Of a stretch of 64,000 nucleotides of DNA, positions 7,695-17,367 are shown in pieces. The translations under genes were made by a program, and so were the position numbers. The stretch is from an uncultured Candidatus Actinomarina sp. (GTDB lineage Bacteria > Actinomycetota > Acidimicrobiia > Actinomarinales > Actinomarinaceae). Position 1 is the stretch's first letter; each line of letters opens with the position of its first letter. The notes beneath the pieces are model-generated. The model was given only the letters and a program-made list of their open reading frames with translations, was not told where the DNA came from and ran no database searches. The stretch covers positions 1 to 64,000 of the forward strand of contig CACMQN010000001.1 of NCBI GenBank assembly GCA_902615855.1, read 5' to 3'.

Positions 7695-8996
7695 ATGAAT
7701 AATACAAAATTGCGATTCGGTGCAATTTTATTAATTCTTTCACTGGTGTTAGTAGCCTGTGGTGGTTCAACTGAAGAAACAGTTGAAGAACCAGTAGTTG
7801 AAGAAGCACCAGCTGAAACACTTGCAGCCCCTGCTACAACTTCTCCACCACCGGAAAAGTTGTTAATTTGGGCTGAAGAAAAAATTGCCGTTGCTTTAGA
7901 TCCTCTCGTAGGTGCATATGAATCTGCAGCTGGAGTTGATGTTGAAGTGGTAATTTATGATTTTGGATCAATTAAGGATGATGTTCTTACAGCAGGACCT
8001 GCTGGTGAAGGACCAGACCTATTTATTGGACCACATGACATGGTTGGTGAAGTTGTCACTAATGGTGTTGTTGCTCCAATTGATCTTGGTTCAATTCAAT
8101 CAGATATTTTTGACGTTGGTATCTCAGCATTTAGTTATGGTGGCGAAGTTTATGGATTCCCATATGCAACAGAAGCCATTGCAATGTATTACAACGCTGA
8201 TCTAGTTGATGGTGTTCCAACTACATGGGATGAAGTCAAAGCAGCTTGTGATGCAGCTGGAACTGAAATCTGTGTGGGTGCACCAGGTGGTGGTGGAGGC
8301 GGAGACGCTTATCACAACCATCCATTTTTTGCATCTGATGGTGGTTACATTTTTAAATTTGATGGAGGATTTGATCCTTCAGATGTTGGTTTAGATAACG
8401 CAGGTGCGTTAGCTTCTGCAGAGTTTCTTGACTCACTAGTTAAAAATGGAACCGTAGCATCAACTGATTACGGTGCATCTATGTCTGCTTTCCAAGAGGG
8501 AAGATCCTTATTTTGGATGACAGGACCTTGGGCTAGAAATGATGCTGCTGCAGTTAATTATGGTGTAGGATTAATTCCTACATTTGGTGGTAATGCTGCT
8601 ACTCCATTTGTTGGAGTTAGAGGTATGTTTATATCAGCATTTAGTGAAAAGAAAGTTTTAGCACAAAGCTTCATACTTGACTTTTTTGCTACTGTTGATG
8701 TTCAAGCTGCTATGTATGCAGAAGATCCAAGACTACCTGCAACAAAATCATTGTTTGCAATAGTTGAAAGTGAAGATCCAATTGCAGCACAATTTGCAGC
8801 AAGTGCATCAAATGGAATCCCAATGCCTAACATTCCAGAAATGGGAAGCGTATGGGGACCAGTCGGAGATGCTCTTTTAATTATTAGAGATCAGAATTAT
8901 GGTACAAATGAAGATACAGGAGTAACTGTTGATTCAGCTGCTGACGCTATGAAATTAGCTGCTCAGCAAGTTAGAGATGCCATTGCTGGCGGATAA
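7695..8996 (+). CDS. malE: Maltose/maltodextrin-type ABC transporter substrate-binding lipoprotein
   Basis: A 433-residue family 1 solute-binding protein. It has a lipoprotein signal ending at Cys22 (V-A-C-G-G), then a Glu/Pro/Ala-rich linker (residues about 25-55), then the two-lobed binding domain. Motifs such as G-P-D-L-F-I-G-P-H-D and F-M-T-G-P-W-A match maltose/trehalose binding proteins. It should sit on the outer face of the membrane and deliver oligosaccharides to the permeases encoded next. A strong ribosome-binding site precedes the ATG and a strong terminator follows the stop. Maltodextrin as substrate is inferred from malQ and the GH13 gene; trehalose is also possible. Confidence 0.88.
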   Translation: MNNTKLRFGAILLILSLVLVACGGSTEETVEEPVVEEAPAETLAAPATTSPPPEKLLIWAEEKIAVALDPLVGAYESAAGVDVEVVIYDFGSIKDDVLTAGPAGEGPDLFIGPHDMVGEVVTNGVVAPIDLGSIQSDIFDVGISAFSYGGEVYGFPYATEAIAMYYNADLVDGVPTTWDEVKAACDAAGTEICVGAPGGGGGGDAYHNHPFFASDGGYIFKFDGGFDPSDVGLDNAGALASAEFLDSLVKNGTVASTDYGASMSAFQEGRSLFWMTGPWARNDAAAVNYGVGLIPTFGGNAATPFVGVRGMFISAFSEKKVLAQSFILDFFATVDVQAAMYAEDPRLPATKSLFAIVESEDPIAAQFAASASNGIPMPNIPEMGSVWGPVGDALLIIRDQNYGTNEDTGVTVDSAADAMKLAAQQVRDAIAGG

Positions 8997-9014
8997 TTAA
9001 CAAAATTATTACTT

Positions 9015-9047
9015 AAATCGGGGCTCATCTAGAGCCCCGATTTTTTT
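9015..9047 (+). terminator. Strong intrinsic terminator/attenuator between binding protein and permeases
   Basis: A 12-bp stem (AAATCGGGGCTC and its complement), a five-base loop and a run of seven T. It lies 18 bases after the malE stop and 20 bases before malF. In sugar ABC operons such a partial terminator raises binding protein over permease, since the permease genes downstream have little room for their own promoter. Confidence 0.9.
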
Positions 9048-9066
9048 GTGATATATTTATATATAC

Positions 9067-10659
9067 ATGAAAACTTCGACAATTTTGAAGTATATATTAC
9101 TTGGTATTTTCAATGCTTTAATGTTTTATGTTGTTCCTTTAGCAATAAGTTATGAGTCCTGGTTTTTTCTATTAATTATTGGGATCATCACTTTTCTAGT
9201 AAACATCACTTACATAACAAATAAATTAAAGCCTTTAAAGTGGATTACCCCTGGATTTATATTTCTGATTTCTTTTGTATTATTTCCTGCGGGTTACAAC
9301 TTTTATGTTTCATTTACAAATTGGCAAACTGGTCATATATTAACTAAAACTCAAGTCATAGAACGTCTAGAGGATTTAACTTATTCCACAGAAGAGCAAA
9401 AAGGTGTTGAATTTGATTTATATGTTATGCAAGATTCAAATTTAGATTTCTTCTTTCTCGCAGACTTCGATCAAGACAATCTATTGTTTGGAAGAGCTGT
9501 TACTTCTGATCAATTTGAAGATATTGAATACGCGACACATGAGCCATCTTTTAAAGACTCAAATAACAATATTACTATTCCTGAATCCTTTTATTTATTG
9601 TCAGGTAAAGAACAAATTGCTAACTCAAGTACATTACAGGATCTTTCACTATTAGTTGATAAAAATACAAGAATAAAACTTTACAATATTTCTGTATTCG
9701 GTGCTTCAAGCGGAAGAATATTTTCATCACAGCAAAAATATACATACGATAAAGATTCTGAAATTTTATACGACAACAGAAAAAATGTTGCCTGTACACT
9801 TGGAGATCGTGGAAATTTTATTTGTGGTGGTGAATCGGTAGATCCAGGCTGGAGAATTAATGTTGGTACAGAAAATTATCAAAGAATAGTTGATGACCAA
9901 CGATTTAGAGGACCTTTAAGTACAGTCGCAAAATGGACTTTCCAATTTGCTTTTTTCTCAGTTGTCCTTGCATTCATTGTTGGCCTTCTTTTAGCGATAA
10001 CTCTTAATAATGAAAAAGTAAGATTTCAGAAACTTTATAGATCTATATATATTATTCCTTATGCAATACCAGCTTTTATATCAATACTCGTTTTTAGGGG
10101 ATTACTAAATCCAGATTTTGGTCTTGTAAATGATTGGCTTGATCCTTTATACCAATTGTTTAATATTGAACCGATTAGATGGTTCAGAACGGAAGAAAGC
10201 TCTAAAGCAGCAGTTTTATTAGTCAACACATGGCTTGGATTTCCTTACATGTTTTTAATTGTTACAGGTGCTTTACAATCAATTCCAAATGAATTAATTG
10301 AAGCTTCTAAGGTTGACGGTGCTACTCCTAGACAATCTTTTTTTAAGATAACTTTTCCATTATTGCTAGTGTCAATATCGCCACTTTTGATAGGAGCGTT
10401 TGCATTTAATTTCAATAATTTCACATTAATATTTCTACTTACTGGTGGAGGTCCTCCTATTGTTGGAGCTGACGTTTCCGTTGGATATACTGATATACTC
10501 ATTTCTTTCACATATAACTTAGCTGTATCTGGTGGTAGGGGTGTACAATTTGGTCTTGCTGCAGCTGTAACAACATTAATATTTTTTCTTGTACTAATTA
10601 TTTCAGCTATTTCATTCAGATACTCAAAAAGACTAGAGCGTGTTTATGGAAACATATAA
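9067..10659 (+). CDS. malF: Sugar ABC transporter permease, MalF type
   Basis: A 530-residue inner-membrane subunit. Three N-terminal hydrophobic segments precede a large extracytoplasmic insertion (residues about 95-285), as in the P2 loop of MalF. The binding-protein-dependent transport domain follows, with the EAA loop E-A-S-K-V-D-G-A-T where the ATPase couples. The presence of the long loop argues for a maltose-type rather than a generic carbohydrate transporter. It overlaps malG. No ATPase subunit is encoded in the cluster. Confidence 0.9.
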   Translation: MKTSTILKYILLGIFNALMFYVVPLAISYESWFFLLIIGIITFLVNITYITNKLKPLKWITPGFIFLISFVLFPAGYNFYVSFTNWQTGHILTKTQVIERLEDLTYSTEEQKGVEFDLYVMQDSNLDFFFLADFDQDNLLFGRAVTSDQFEDIEYATHEPSFKDSNNNITIPESFYLLSGKEQIANSSTLQDLSLLVDKNTRIKLYNISVFGASSGRIFSSQQKYTYDKDSEILYDNRKNVACTLGDRGNFICGGESVDPGWRINVGTENYQRIVDDQRFRGPLSTVAKWTFQFAFFSVVLAFIVGLLLAITLNNEKVRFQKLYRSIYIIPYAIPAFISILVFRGLLNPDFGLVNDWLDPLYQLFNIEPIRWFRTEESSKAAVLLVNTWLGFPYMFLIVTGALQSIPNELIEASKVDGATPRQSFFKITFPLLLVSISPLLIGAFAFNFNNFTLIFLLTGGGPPIVGADVSVGYTDILISFTYNLAVSGGRGVQFGLAAAVTTLIFFLVLIISAISFRYSKRLERVYGNI

Positions 10660-11512
10660 ATTATCTACCTGGTTTAGAGAGTATGGATGGAGGCATTTAG
10701 TTGGTTTAACTTTTGTAGTATTTTCAATGTATCCAATACTTTATGTTCTATCTAATTCATTTGCAGATTTTCCGAATTTGGAAAACTCTAAGCTCATTCC
10801 AGATAGTTTTACTTTAAAGCATTATCAATCGTTGTATGGAGACCCACTTGTTCCATACTTTAAGTGGCTATTTAATACATATAAAATTGCTTCACTTGCA
10901 GGTTTTTTTAATGTTCTTTTAGGGACCTTTGCAGGATATGCATTTGCTAGGTTAAAATTTAGAGGGCGTAGGGTAGGACTAATTACCCTTGTACTTATTC
11001 AGATGTTTCCAGCATTTCTTGCATTTGTTGCGATTTATTTACTATTTTTTCAAATTAGTGATATTGCTCCGTTTATGGGCTTAGGAACTCATTTCGGACT
11101 TATTTGTGTTTATCTTGGTGGATCAATAGGTTTCAATTCTTGGTTAATTAAAGGGTTTATGGATACAATTCCTGAATCATTAGATGAAGCAGCTAAGGTC
11201 GATGGTGCTACAGATTCACAAATATTTTTCAGAATTGTAGCACCATTAGCAAGACCAATCATAGTCGTCCTATTTGTTCTTACGTTTATAGGTATATATT
11301 CAGACTATATACTCGCTGCTGTTTTTCTAAAGGACACAAACTTATACACCGTAGCATTAGGAATTAATGTGGTCTTCACGGATGATTTCAGTAACGAGTG
11401 GGGAAGTATTGCCGCAGCTTCTGTAATAGCAGCTACTCCAATAGCTGTATTATTTCTGTTTTTTCAAAAGCAAATAACTGGAGGTCTTACTGCAGGATCA
11501 ATAAAAGGATGA
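10646..11512 (+). CDS. malG: Sugar ABC transporter permease, MalG type
   Basis: About 288 residues with six membrane segments and the EAA loop E-A-A-K-V-D-G-A-T. The start is either the ATG at 10646, taken here, or a GTG two codons upstream at 10640; both overlap the end of malF, which implies translational coupling. With malF it forms the transmembrane channel for the sugar recognised by the lipoprotein. The last bases (ATGA) overlap the ThuA-like gene. Confidence 0.9.
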   Translation: METYKLSTWFREYGWRHLVGLTFVVFSMYPILYVLSNSFADFPNLENSKLIPDSFTLKHYQSLYGDPLVPYFKWLFNTYKIASLAGFFNVLLGTFAGYAFARLKFRGRRVGLITLVLIQMFPAFLAFVAIYLLFFQISDIAPFMGLGTHFGLICVYLGGSIGFNSWLIKGFMDTIPESLDEAAKVDGATDSQIFFRIVAPLARPIIVVLFVLTFIGIYSDYILAAVFLKDTNLYTVALGINVVFTDDFSNEWGSIAAASVIAATPIAVLFLFFQKQITGGLTAGSIKG

Positions 11513-12177
11513 CAAAAAAAGCACTTTTTATTTCTGGTGGATGGGATGGGCATGAACCTGTTGAAACTTCGGAATTTATAAGCGAACAGATCAAGATATA
11601 CAATATTGAGAGCAAAATAGTAAATGATCTTGATGTTATGACTGATCTTGAGTATTTAAAAAGTTTTGATGTGATACTTCCTGTTTGGACGATGGGGCAA
11701 ATAGATGATAACAATTGGGAAATTAAGAATTCAAAAATTGGAAATTTACAAGAAGCAGTCCATTCTGGTGTTGGACTTGCAGGTTGGCACGGTGGTATGA
11801 CCGATGCATTTAGAGATAATACAAACTATCAATTTCTTGTAGGGAGTCAGTTCGTTTGCCACCCAGGAGATTTTGTTGATTACGAAGTAAATATAATTGA
11901 TAAACATCATGAAATAGTAGATGGAATAAACAATTTTAAAGTTTTTTCTGAACAGTACTTTCTTCACATCGATCCATCTATAAATATCATTGCTTCAACA
12001 AAATTCACCAAAGAATATCATGAGTGGATAGATGATGTAGAAATGCCTGTAGCTTATACAAAATCATGGGGAAATGGAAAAGTATTTCACTGCTCTATCG
12101 GTCATTATTTAAAAGATTTTGAAAACGAAAATGTTGTAAAGCTTATAATTCAGGGAATAAATTGGACTACTAAATAA
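11509..12177 (+). CDS. ThuA-like domain protein (trehalose-utilisation family)
   Basis: A 222-residue protein with the ThuA fold, related to class I glutamine amidotransferases: S-G-G-W-D-G-H near the N-terminus, A-G-W-H-G-G in the middle and the C-terminal W-G-x-G-K-V-F-H-x-S-x-G-H. ThuA proteins occur in sugar-catabolism operons and are often paired with Gfo/Idh/MocA dehydrogenases, as here; their reaction is mostly unproven. The ATG at 11509 overlaps the malG stop as ATGA. An upstream in-frame start at 11398 would only add out-of-frame malG sequence. Confidence 0.85.
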   Translation: MTKKALFISGGWDGHEPVETSEFISEQIKIYNIESKIVNDLDVMTDLEYLKSFDVILPVWTMGQIDDNNWEIKNSKIGNLQEAVHSGVGLAGWHGGMTDAFRDNTNYQFLVGSQFVCHPGDFVDYEVNIIDKHHEIVDGINNFKVFSEQYFLHIDPSINIIASTKFTKEYHEWIDDVEMPVAYTKSWGNGKVFHCSIGHYLKDFENENVVKLIIQGINWTTK

Positions 12178-12178
12178 T

Positions 12179-13225
12179 ATGAATGTTGGAATAATCGGAT
12201 GCGGTGCAATTTCTAGCCAATACATGATTGGTCTTAAAAAAAATAAAAAAGAAATTAACCTACTAGCTTGTGCCGATAAAGATGAGAATAAATCAAAATT
12301 TTTTGCTAAAGAATATAATATAAATCCGTTATCTGTTGAGGCATTGCTGATGGATAAAGATATAGATATTATAGTCAATTTAACTCCTCCTTCATCACAC
12401 TTTGATATATCTCTGAAATCATTAGAAAATGGAAAGCATGTTTTTTCAGAAAAACCAGTTTCCTTAACAATTGAAGAAGGAAAAAAACTGTATTCTACAA
12501 TGAAAAAAAATAATGTTTATTTATTTTCTGCACCAGACACATATCTTGGACCGGCATTTAAGAAGGCTCAACAAATAATATCTTCAAATAAAATCGGAAA
12601 AATTATTGGAGGCTCTGCTAGTTTTACAAGTCATGGTGTTGAAGGTTGGCATCCTAATCCAAGTTTTTATTATAAACGAGGAGGAGGTCCATTATTTGAT
12701 ATGGGGCCATATTATTTAACATCTTTAATCAAGATATTTGGAAATGTGGAGAAAGTGATATCTTACTCACAAAAAACATTCGACACACGTAAAGTAGAAA
12801 ATCCAGATGTTGACTACAACGAGATTAAGGTTGATATTGATACCCATTATTTTGCTTTATTAAAGTTTGAGAGTGATATTGTTGTAGATTTTCAAGTAAG
12901 TTTTGATATATGGAAACCATATGATCCTAAATTAGAAATATATGGTGAAAACTCCTCTTTAAAACTTGCGGACCCAAACAATTATGATGGTGAAATTTCA
13001 ATATTTAATAAGGAAACTTATGAATGGGAAAGTATCTATACACCTGTTGATAACGAAAATAATTACTATAGGGGACTTGGTGTAGTTGAGATGGTTAAAT
13101 GCATAACTAAAAATAATATTTCGAGAGAAAATGTAAATTTACCCTTTCATGTATTAGATGTAATGTGTACATTAGATTCTTATCAAAATAATGGTATTTG
13201 GGTTAATGTTGAAGAACAATTTTAG
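12179..13225 (+). CDS. Gfo/Idh/MocA-family NAD(P)-dependent dehydrogenase
   Basis: A 348-residue oxidoreductase. The N-terminal Rossmann fold begins G-I-I-G-C-G-A-I-S, and the catalytic-region signature S-E-K-P-V-S is at about residue 95. The C-terminal half is the substrate-binding beta-sheet domain with the G-G-G-P-L-F-D-M-G-P helix typical of the family. It starts two bases after the ThuA-like gene, so it is the last gene of the sugar operon. It probably oxidises or epimerises a sugar or inositol derivative; the substrate is not determinable. Confidence 0.88.
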   Translation: MNVGIIGCGAISSQYMIGLKKNKKEINLLACADKDENKSKFFAKEYNINPLSVEALLMDKDIDIIVNLTPPSSHFDISLKSLENGKHVFSEKPVSLTIEEGKKLYSTMKKNNVYLFSAPDTYLGPAFKKAQQIISSNKIGKIIGGSASFTSHGVEGWHPNPSFYYKRGGGPLFDMGPYYLTSLIKIFGNVEKVISYSQKTFDTRKVENPDVDYNEIKVDIDTHYFALLKFESDIVVDFQVSFDIWKPYDPKLEIYGENSSLKLADPNNYDGEISIFNKETYEWESIYTPVDNENNYYRGLGVVEMVKCITKNNISRENVNLPFHVLDVMCTLDSYQNNGIWVNVEEQF

Positions 13226-13265
13226 ATATAGATTAGAGAATTTTTAATTTGATTATTAAAATTCA

Positions 13266-13286
13266 TATAATAAAGAGCGGAGTTAT
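13266..13286 (+). promoter_or_regulatory. -10 candidate and ribosome-binding site before the acyl-CoA synthetase
   Basis: A consensus TATAAT lies at 13266-13271, followed by GCGGAG about four bases before the ATG at 13287. The implied leader is very short. No good -35 box is spaced correctly. Confidence 0.4.
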
Positions 13287-15215
13287 ATGACAAATATTCA
13301 TGAATTCATGAAAAACAGGGAATCTTCAGTTACAAGCGTTGTAGATGGCAAAACAATAATTGACTTTTTTAATCAGAATGCTGATGATTATCCCGATTAT
13401 CCAGCATTAAATACCCCAATTAATGATGAATATTCTGGTTGGAACTCAACTTCATGGTCTGAATATAGGGAGATGGTCCATAATTTAGCGTCCGGCCTGA
13501 TCGATATTGGTTTTAGTGCAGGTGAGAATGGTTTTATTGTTAGTGATAATACAAAAGAACACTTCATATCTGATCTCGCAATTATGCACGCAGGAGGAAC
13601 ACCTTCAACTATCTATAAACAACTTAAATCCGGACAGATTGAGTATATTGCTAATTTACTTGATGCAAAGATAGCATTTGTTGGAAATGCCCAATTGTTT
13701 GATGAAGTTAATGCAGCAAAAAAGAATTCTCCAAACTTGAAGTACTTGATAATGATAGAAGATTTCGAAGACTATAAAGATCTCGATTATGTTCTAAGTT
13801 TTTCGGATTTAATTCAAAAAGGTAAGGATATTAATTCTTCAGATAGATCGAAACTAGATGAAGCAATTTCATCTGTCACCCCTGATTCATTGGCCTGTTT
13901 GATATTTACTTCTGGAACAACAGGAAATCCAAAGGGTGTGATGATAACTCACGAAAATGTATTATGGACTGCTCAAAGTCTCTTTGCTGAAACAGTACAG
14001 CTTTCAACTAATCCAAGAATTGTATCCTATTTACCCATGGCTCATATAGCTGCAAGACTTGGTGACCACTATCAGTCAATCTATAGAAGAGGTCAGATAT
14101 TTCCAGTCCCAGTATTAGAAGATATGGCAAAAGCATTACCTACAATTAAACCCTCTATCTTTTTAGCTGTACCTAGGGTTTGGGAAAGATTTCAATCTGG
14201 TTTACTAAACAAAATTAATGAATCTGATAAGAAAGATCTTGCATTAAAGGCAATTGATAACGGTTTAGAAAGAGTCGAATATGAGCAAAGAGGTGAAACA
14301 CCTCCTTTAGGAGTAAGAATTAAAGATGCAGTGTTCAAAAGACTTGTATTTGAGAGATCTTTCAAAGAAGGTTTGGGATTAAGTAATACTGAAATATTTG
14401 CAACTGCTGCAGCACCAATGAACCCTGAGGTACATAAATGGTTTCATGCAATACATATTGATGTTACAGAAATCTATGGAATGACAGAAGACACAGGACC
14501 TGCAACAATAGGAATTCCAAATCATGCTATCAATTATGTTGAGAGTATGTTTAAGTCTAATAATGTGGCTATTCCCGAGGTATTAAATCCAATAGGAAAG
14601 GTCGGAATACCCCTCGCAGGTACTGAAGTAAAAGTCCTTGATGATGGTGAACTTTGTATAAAGGGTAAACATGTTGCTAAGGGATACTACAAACTTGATG
14701 ATGAGACAAAAGAAACATTTGATTCAGATGGATGGTTACACACTGGTGATCTTGCAGAGATCGATGATAATGGATATGTCAAAATCGTTGGAAGAAAAAA
14801 AGAAATACTTATTACATCAGGTGGAAAAAATATAGCACCTGTTGAAATTGAAGATCATGTAAAGCCTCATACACTCGTAGGTCAAATTTGTGTTGTTGGA
14901 GATGGTAAAAAATTCTTATCAGCCTTAATTGTTCTTGATGGCGATGGTGGCGCTGAAAAATGGGCGGAAGAAAATGGAGTTGCATATAACATTAGTGATA
15001 TGTCAAAAAATTCTAAAGTTATCGATGCAATACAAGGACAGATTGATGAAGCAAATTCCAAAGTTGCTAGAGTTCAGCAAATAAAGAAGTTTACACTTCT
15101 TGAAAATGAATGGACAGACTCTAGTGGTGAATTAACACCAACTTTGAAATTAAAAAGAAATGTTATTGCTGAGAGATACAAAAACGAAATTGAATCAATG
15201 TATGAGGAGGCTTAA
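13287..15215 (+). CDS. AMP-forming long-chain acyl-CoA synthetase (FadD15-like)
   Basis: A 642-residue member of the ANL superfamily that activates fatty or other carboxylic acids to acyl-CoA using ATP. The P-loop-like motif T-S-G-T-T-G-N-P-K-G is near residue 215, the aromatic-gate motif Y-G-M-T-E-D near 395, and the hinge G-W-L-H-T-G-D followed by G-R-K-K-E-I near 485-515. The C-terminal K-L-K-R segment carries the catalytic Lys. Length and motif order match actinobacterial FadD15/FACL proteins. It is followed two bases later by a hydroxyacyl-CoA dehydrogenase and then an acyl-CoA dehydrogenase, so it opens a fatty-acid oxidation unit. Confidence 0.92.
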   Translation: MTNIHEFMKNRESSVTSVVDGKTIIDFFNQNADDYPDYPALNTPINDEYSGWNSTSWSEYREMVHNLASGLIDIGFSAGENGFIVSDNTKEHFISDLAIMHAGGTPSTIYKQLKSGQIEYIANLLDAKIAFVGNAQLFDEVNAAKKNSPNLKYLIMIEDFEDYKDLDYVLSFSDLIQKGKDINSSDRSKLDEAISSVTPDSLACLIFTSGTTGNPKGVMITHENVLWTAQSLFAETVQLSTNPRIVSYLPMAHIAARLGDHYQSIYRRGQIFPVPVLEDMAKALPTIKPSIFLAVPRVWERFQSGLLNKINESDKKDLALKAIDNGLERVEYEQRGETPPLGVRIKDAVFKRLVFERSFKEGLGLSNTEIFATAAAPMNPEVHKWFHAIHIDVTEIYGMTEDTGPATIGIPNHAINYVESMFKSNNVAIPEVLNPIGKVGIPLAGTEVKVLDDGELCIKGKHVAKGYYKLDDETKETFDSDGWLHTGDLAEIDDNGYVKIVGRKKEILITSGGKNIAPVEIEDHVKPHTLVGQICVVGDGKKFLSALIVLDGDGGAEKWAEENGVAYNISDMSKNSKVIDAIQGQIDEANSKVARVQQIKKFTLLENEWTDSSGELTPTLKLKRNVIAERYKNEIESMYEEA

Positions 15216-15217
15216 AT

Positions 15218-16132
15218 ATGTCAGATGTTAATTTTGAAAACAGAGTAGCAATTGTTACAGGTGCTGGCAATGGATTAGGTAAAGCATATGCGCTAGAGCT
15301 TGGCAAAAGAGGTGCAAAAGTTGTAGTAAATGACCTCGGAGGTGCTGTTGACGGTTCTGGTTCAGGTAGTTCCCCAGCTGACAATGTTGTTAATGAAATT
15401 ATTAAAAATGGTGGAGAAGCTGTTGCAAATTATGATTCTGTTGCTTCAAAAGATGGTGGAGAGTCAATAGTTCAAACTGCAGTAGATAATTTTGGGACTG
15501 TTGACGCTGTAATTAATAATGCCGGGATATTGAGAGATAGAAGTTTTGCAAATATGACAGAGGAAGAATTTTTGTTGATTATTGATGTACATTTAAAAGG
15601 AACATTTTATGTGACTCATCCTGCATTCAAAATAATGAAGGAAAACAACTATGGAAGAATTGTAAATGTTGCATCTCCATCAGGATTATTTGGAAATTTT
15701 GGTCAAGCAAATTATGGTGCAGCAAAAATGGGTATAGTTGGTCTCACTAATGTCTTGGCTATTGAGGGAGCTAAATACAATATTAAGGTTAATGTTATAG
15801 CTCCTACTGCTTACACAAGGATGACGGAAGGACTTATCCCTGAAGATGTTGGCAAATTCATGACCCCTGAGCTTGTCACACCATTAGTTACATATCTTGC
15901 ATCTGAAGCTTGTGAACCAACCCATGAAATATATGGGGTTGCTGCAGGTAGGTTTGCAAGAATTGGGATAATTACACATGAAGGCTATGTTAACCAACAA
16001 GCAACGGCAGAAGACATTGCCAATAACATAGATGAGATAAGAACTATTACAGATGGAACTTATCCTTTAAGTAATGATGATGAAAATATGTTGATAATGA
16101 AAGCCTTACAAGGAAATAGCTCTAACGAGTGA
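15218..16132 (+). CDS. SDR-family 3-hydroxyacyl-CoA dehydrogenase (HSD17B4/FOX2-like domain)
   Basis: A 304-residue short-chain dehydrogenase. It has the nucleotide motif T-G-A-G-N-G-L-G, the N-N-A-G strand-4 motif, catalytic Ser in N-V-A-S-P-S-G and the Y-G-A-A-K pair. The long insertion after strand 2 (N-D-L-G-G then a Gly/Ser-rich stretch) is typical of the dehydrogenase unit of peroxisomal multifunctional enzyme type 2 and its actinobacterial single-domain relatives, which act on (3R)-hydroxyacyl-CoA. It sits between an acyl-CoA synthetase and an acyl-CoA dehydrogenase, consistent with beta-oxidation of fatty or steroid side chains. Confidence 0.88.
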   Translation: MSDVNFENRVAIVTGAGNGLGKAYALELGKRGAKVVVNDLGGAVDGSGSGSSPADNVVNEIIKNGGEAVANYDSVASKDGGESIVQTAVDNFGTVDAVINNAGILRDRSFANMTEEEFLLIIDVHLKGTFYVTHPAFKIMKENNYGRIVNVASPSGLFGNFGQANYGAAKMGIVGLTNVLAIEGAKYNIKVNVIAPTAYTRMTEGLIPEDVGKFMTPELVTPLVTYLASEACEPTHEIYGVAAGRFARIGIITHEGYVNQQATAEDIANNIDEIRTITDGTYPLSNDDENMLIMKALQGNSSNE

Positions 16133-16149
16133 TCAGTGTATAATTTAAT

Positions 16150-17367
16150 ATGGCAAAAATTGAAACAAAACCAGCTGATGCAGAAGAGTTAGTTAAAGAT
16201 AGACTCAAAGAATTAATTTCATACAGAGAAGAAAATCAAGATATTAAGGATTTTTGGGGAAAACAATTTGATTTAGGTTTAGCTTGGGTTCATTTTCCAG
16301 AAGGCTCTGGTGGTTTAAACGTAAATCCAAAGTTTCAATTACTTGTGAATGAGACCCTTCGTAATGAAGGAATTTCAACCAGTAACCGGATAGCTAATTT
16401 ACTTGGTATTGGGATGGGCGCTCCAACAATTAAGGAATATGGAACTCAGGAGCAAATTGATAAATATCTAAGACCCATGTTCACTGCTGATGAAATATGG
16501 TGTCAATTATTTTCTGAGCCAGGATCTGGTTCAGATTTAGCAAGCCTTTCAACAAAAGCAGTAGATGACGGTGATGGTTACATAGTTAATGGTCAAAAAG
16601 TTTGGACTACATTAGGTCACTTATCAAAATGGGGCTTACTTGTTACAAGAACAGATCCGGATGTTCCAAAGCACCGTGGATTAACATTTTTTATAGTAGA
16701 TATGGAATCTGAGGGAGTCGAGGTAAGGCCATTAAGACAAATTACTGGAGAAGCAGAGTTCAATGAAGTTTATTTTACTGATGTAAAAATCCCAAAAGAG
16801 AACGTTTTAGGAGAAGTGGGTGATGGATGGAGAGTATCGCTAGCCATATTGATGAATGAAAGAGTTGCTATTGGTGGTAACGTAAGACAAAGAGGAAGTG
16901 GAGCCCCAGGGCACCTTGTACAACTTTGGAAAGATCGAAACTTAGATGATCCTGTTGTTAAGGACAAACTTGTAGAGTTATGGATTCAACAAGAAGCTGT
17001 TCGCCTTACGAACATGAGAGCTTCAGAATTGAGAGAGAAGGGAACACCTGGTCCTGAAGGGTCTACCAGTAAGCTTCACGAGGCTGAAATTAACAAATCT
17101 TCATATGAATTTGGTATGGAAATGTTAGGAAATGATGGATTGTTATTTCCTAGAGGATATGAGTTATCTCAACCTGAATTAAATTTTGATAATGATTCTT
17201 ATGGATTTACAGATACTCAAAGTTTATTTTTAAGATCTCGTGCGAACTCTATAGAAGGTGGTACATCTGAAATAATGAGAAATATCATTGCTGAAAGAGT
17301 TCTTGGTCTTCCTAGCGAACCTAAGCTAGATAAAGACAAGGCATGGAAAGATTTGCCTAGGTCCTAA
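16150..17367 (+). CDS. Acyl-CoA dehydrogenase
   Basis: A 405-residue flavoenzyme with the usual helical / beta-barrel / helical layout. The substrate/FAD-contact motif C-Q-L-F-S-E-P-G-S-G-S-D-L-A lies near residue 120, W-T-T near 155, and the C-terminal G-G-T-S-E-I-M-R-N contact loop near 372. The flavin should pass electrons to the EtfAB pair encoded at 49.6-51.3 kb. It resembles the FadE-type dehydrogenases of actinobacteria used on bulky acyl-CoAs, but the substrate cannot be set. Its stop overlaps the end of the convergent thiamine pyrophosphokinase gene by four bases. Confidence 0.9.
   Translation: MAKIETKPADAEELVKDRLKELISYREENQDIKDFWGKQFDLGLAWVHFPEGSGGLNVNPKFQLLVNETLRNEGISTSNRIANLLGIGMGAPTIKEYGTQEQIDKYLRPMFTADEIWCQLFSEPGSGSDLASLSTKAVDDGDGYIVNGQKVWTTLGHLSKWGLLVTRTDPDVPKHRGLTFFIVDMESEGVEVRPLRQITGEAEFNEVYFTDVKIPKENVLGEVGDGWRVSLAILMNERVAIGGNVRQRGSGAPGHLVQLWKDRNLDDPVVKDKLVELWIQQEAVRLTNMRASELREKGTPGPEGSTSKLHEAEINKSSYEFGMEMLGNDGLLFPRGYELSQPELNFDNDSYGFTDTQSLFLRSRANSIEGGTSEIMRNIIAERVLGLPSEPKLDKDKAWKDLPRS

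Noticed and set aside
11398-11508. N-terminal extension of the ThuA-like gene
   Set aside because: It lies out of frame inside malG, is Cys/Ser/Asn-rich in a non-protein-like way, and the ATG at 11509 forms a normal ATGA overlap.
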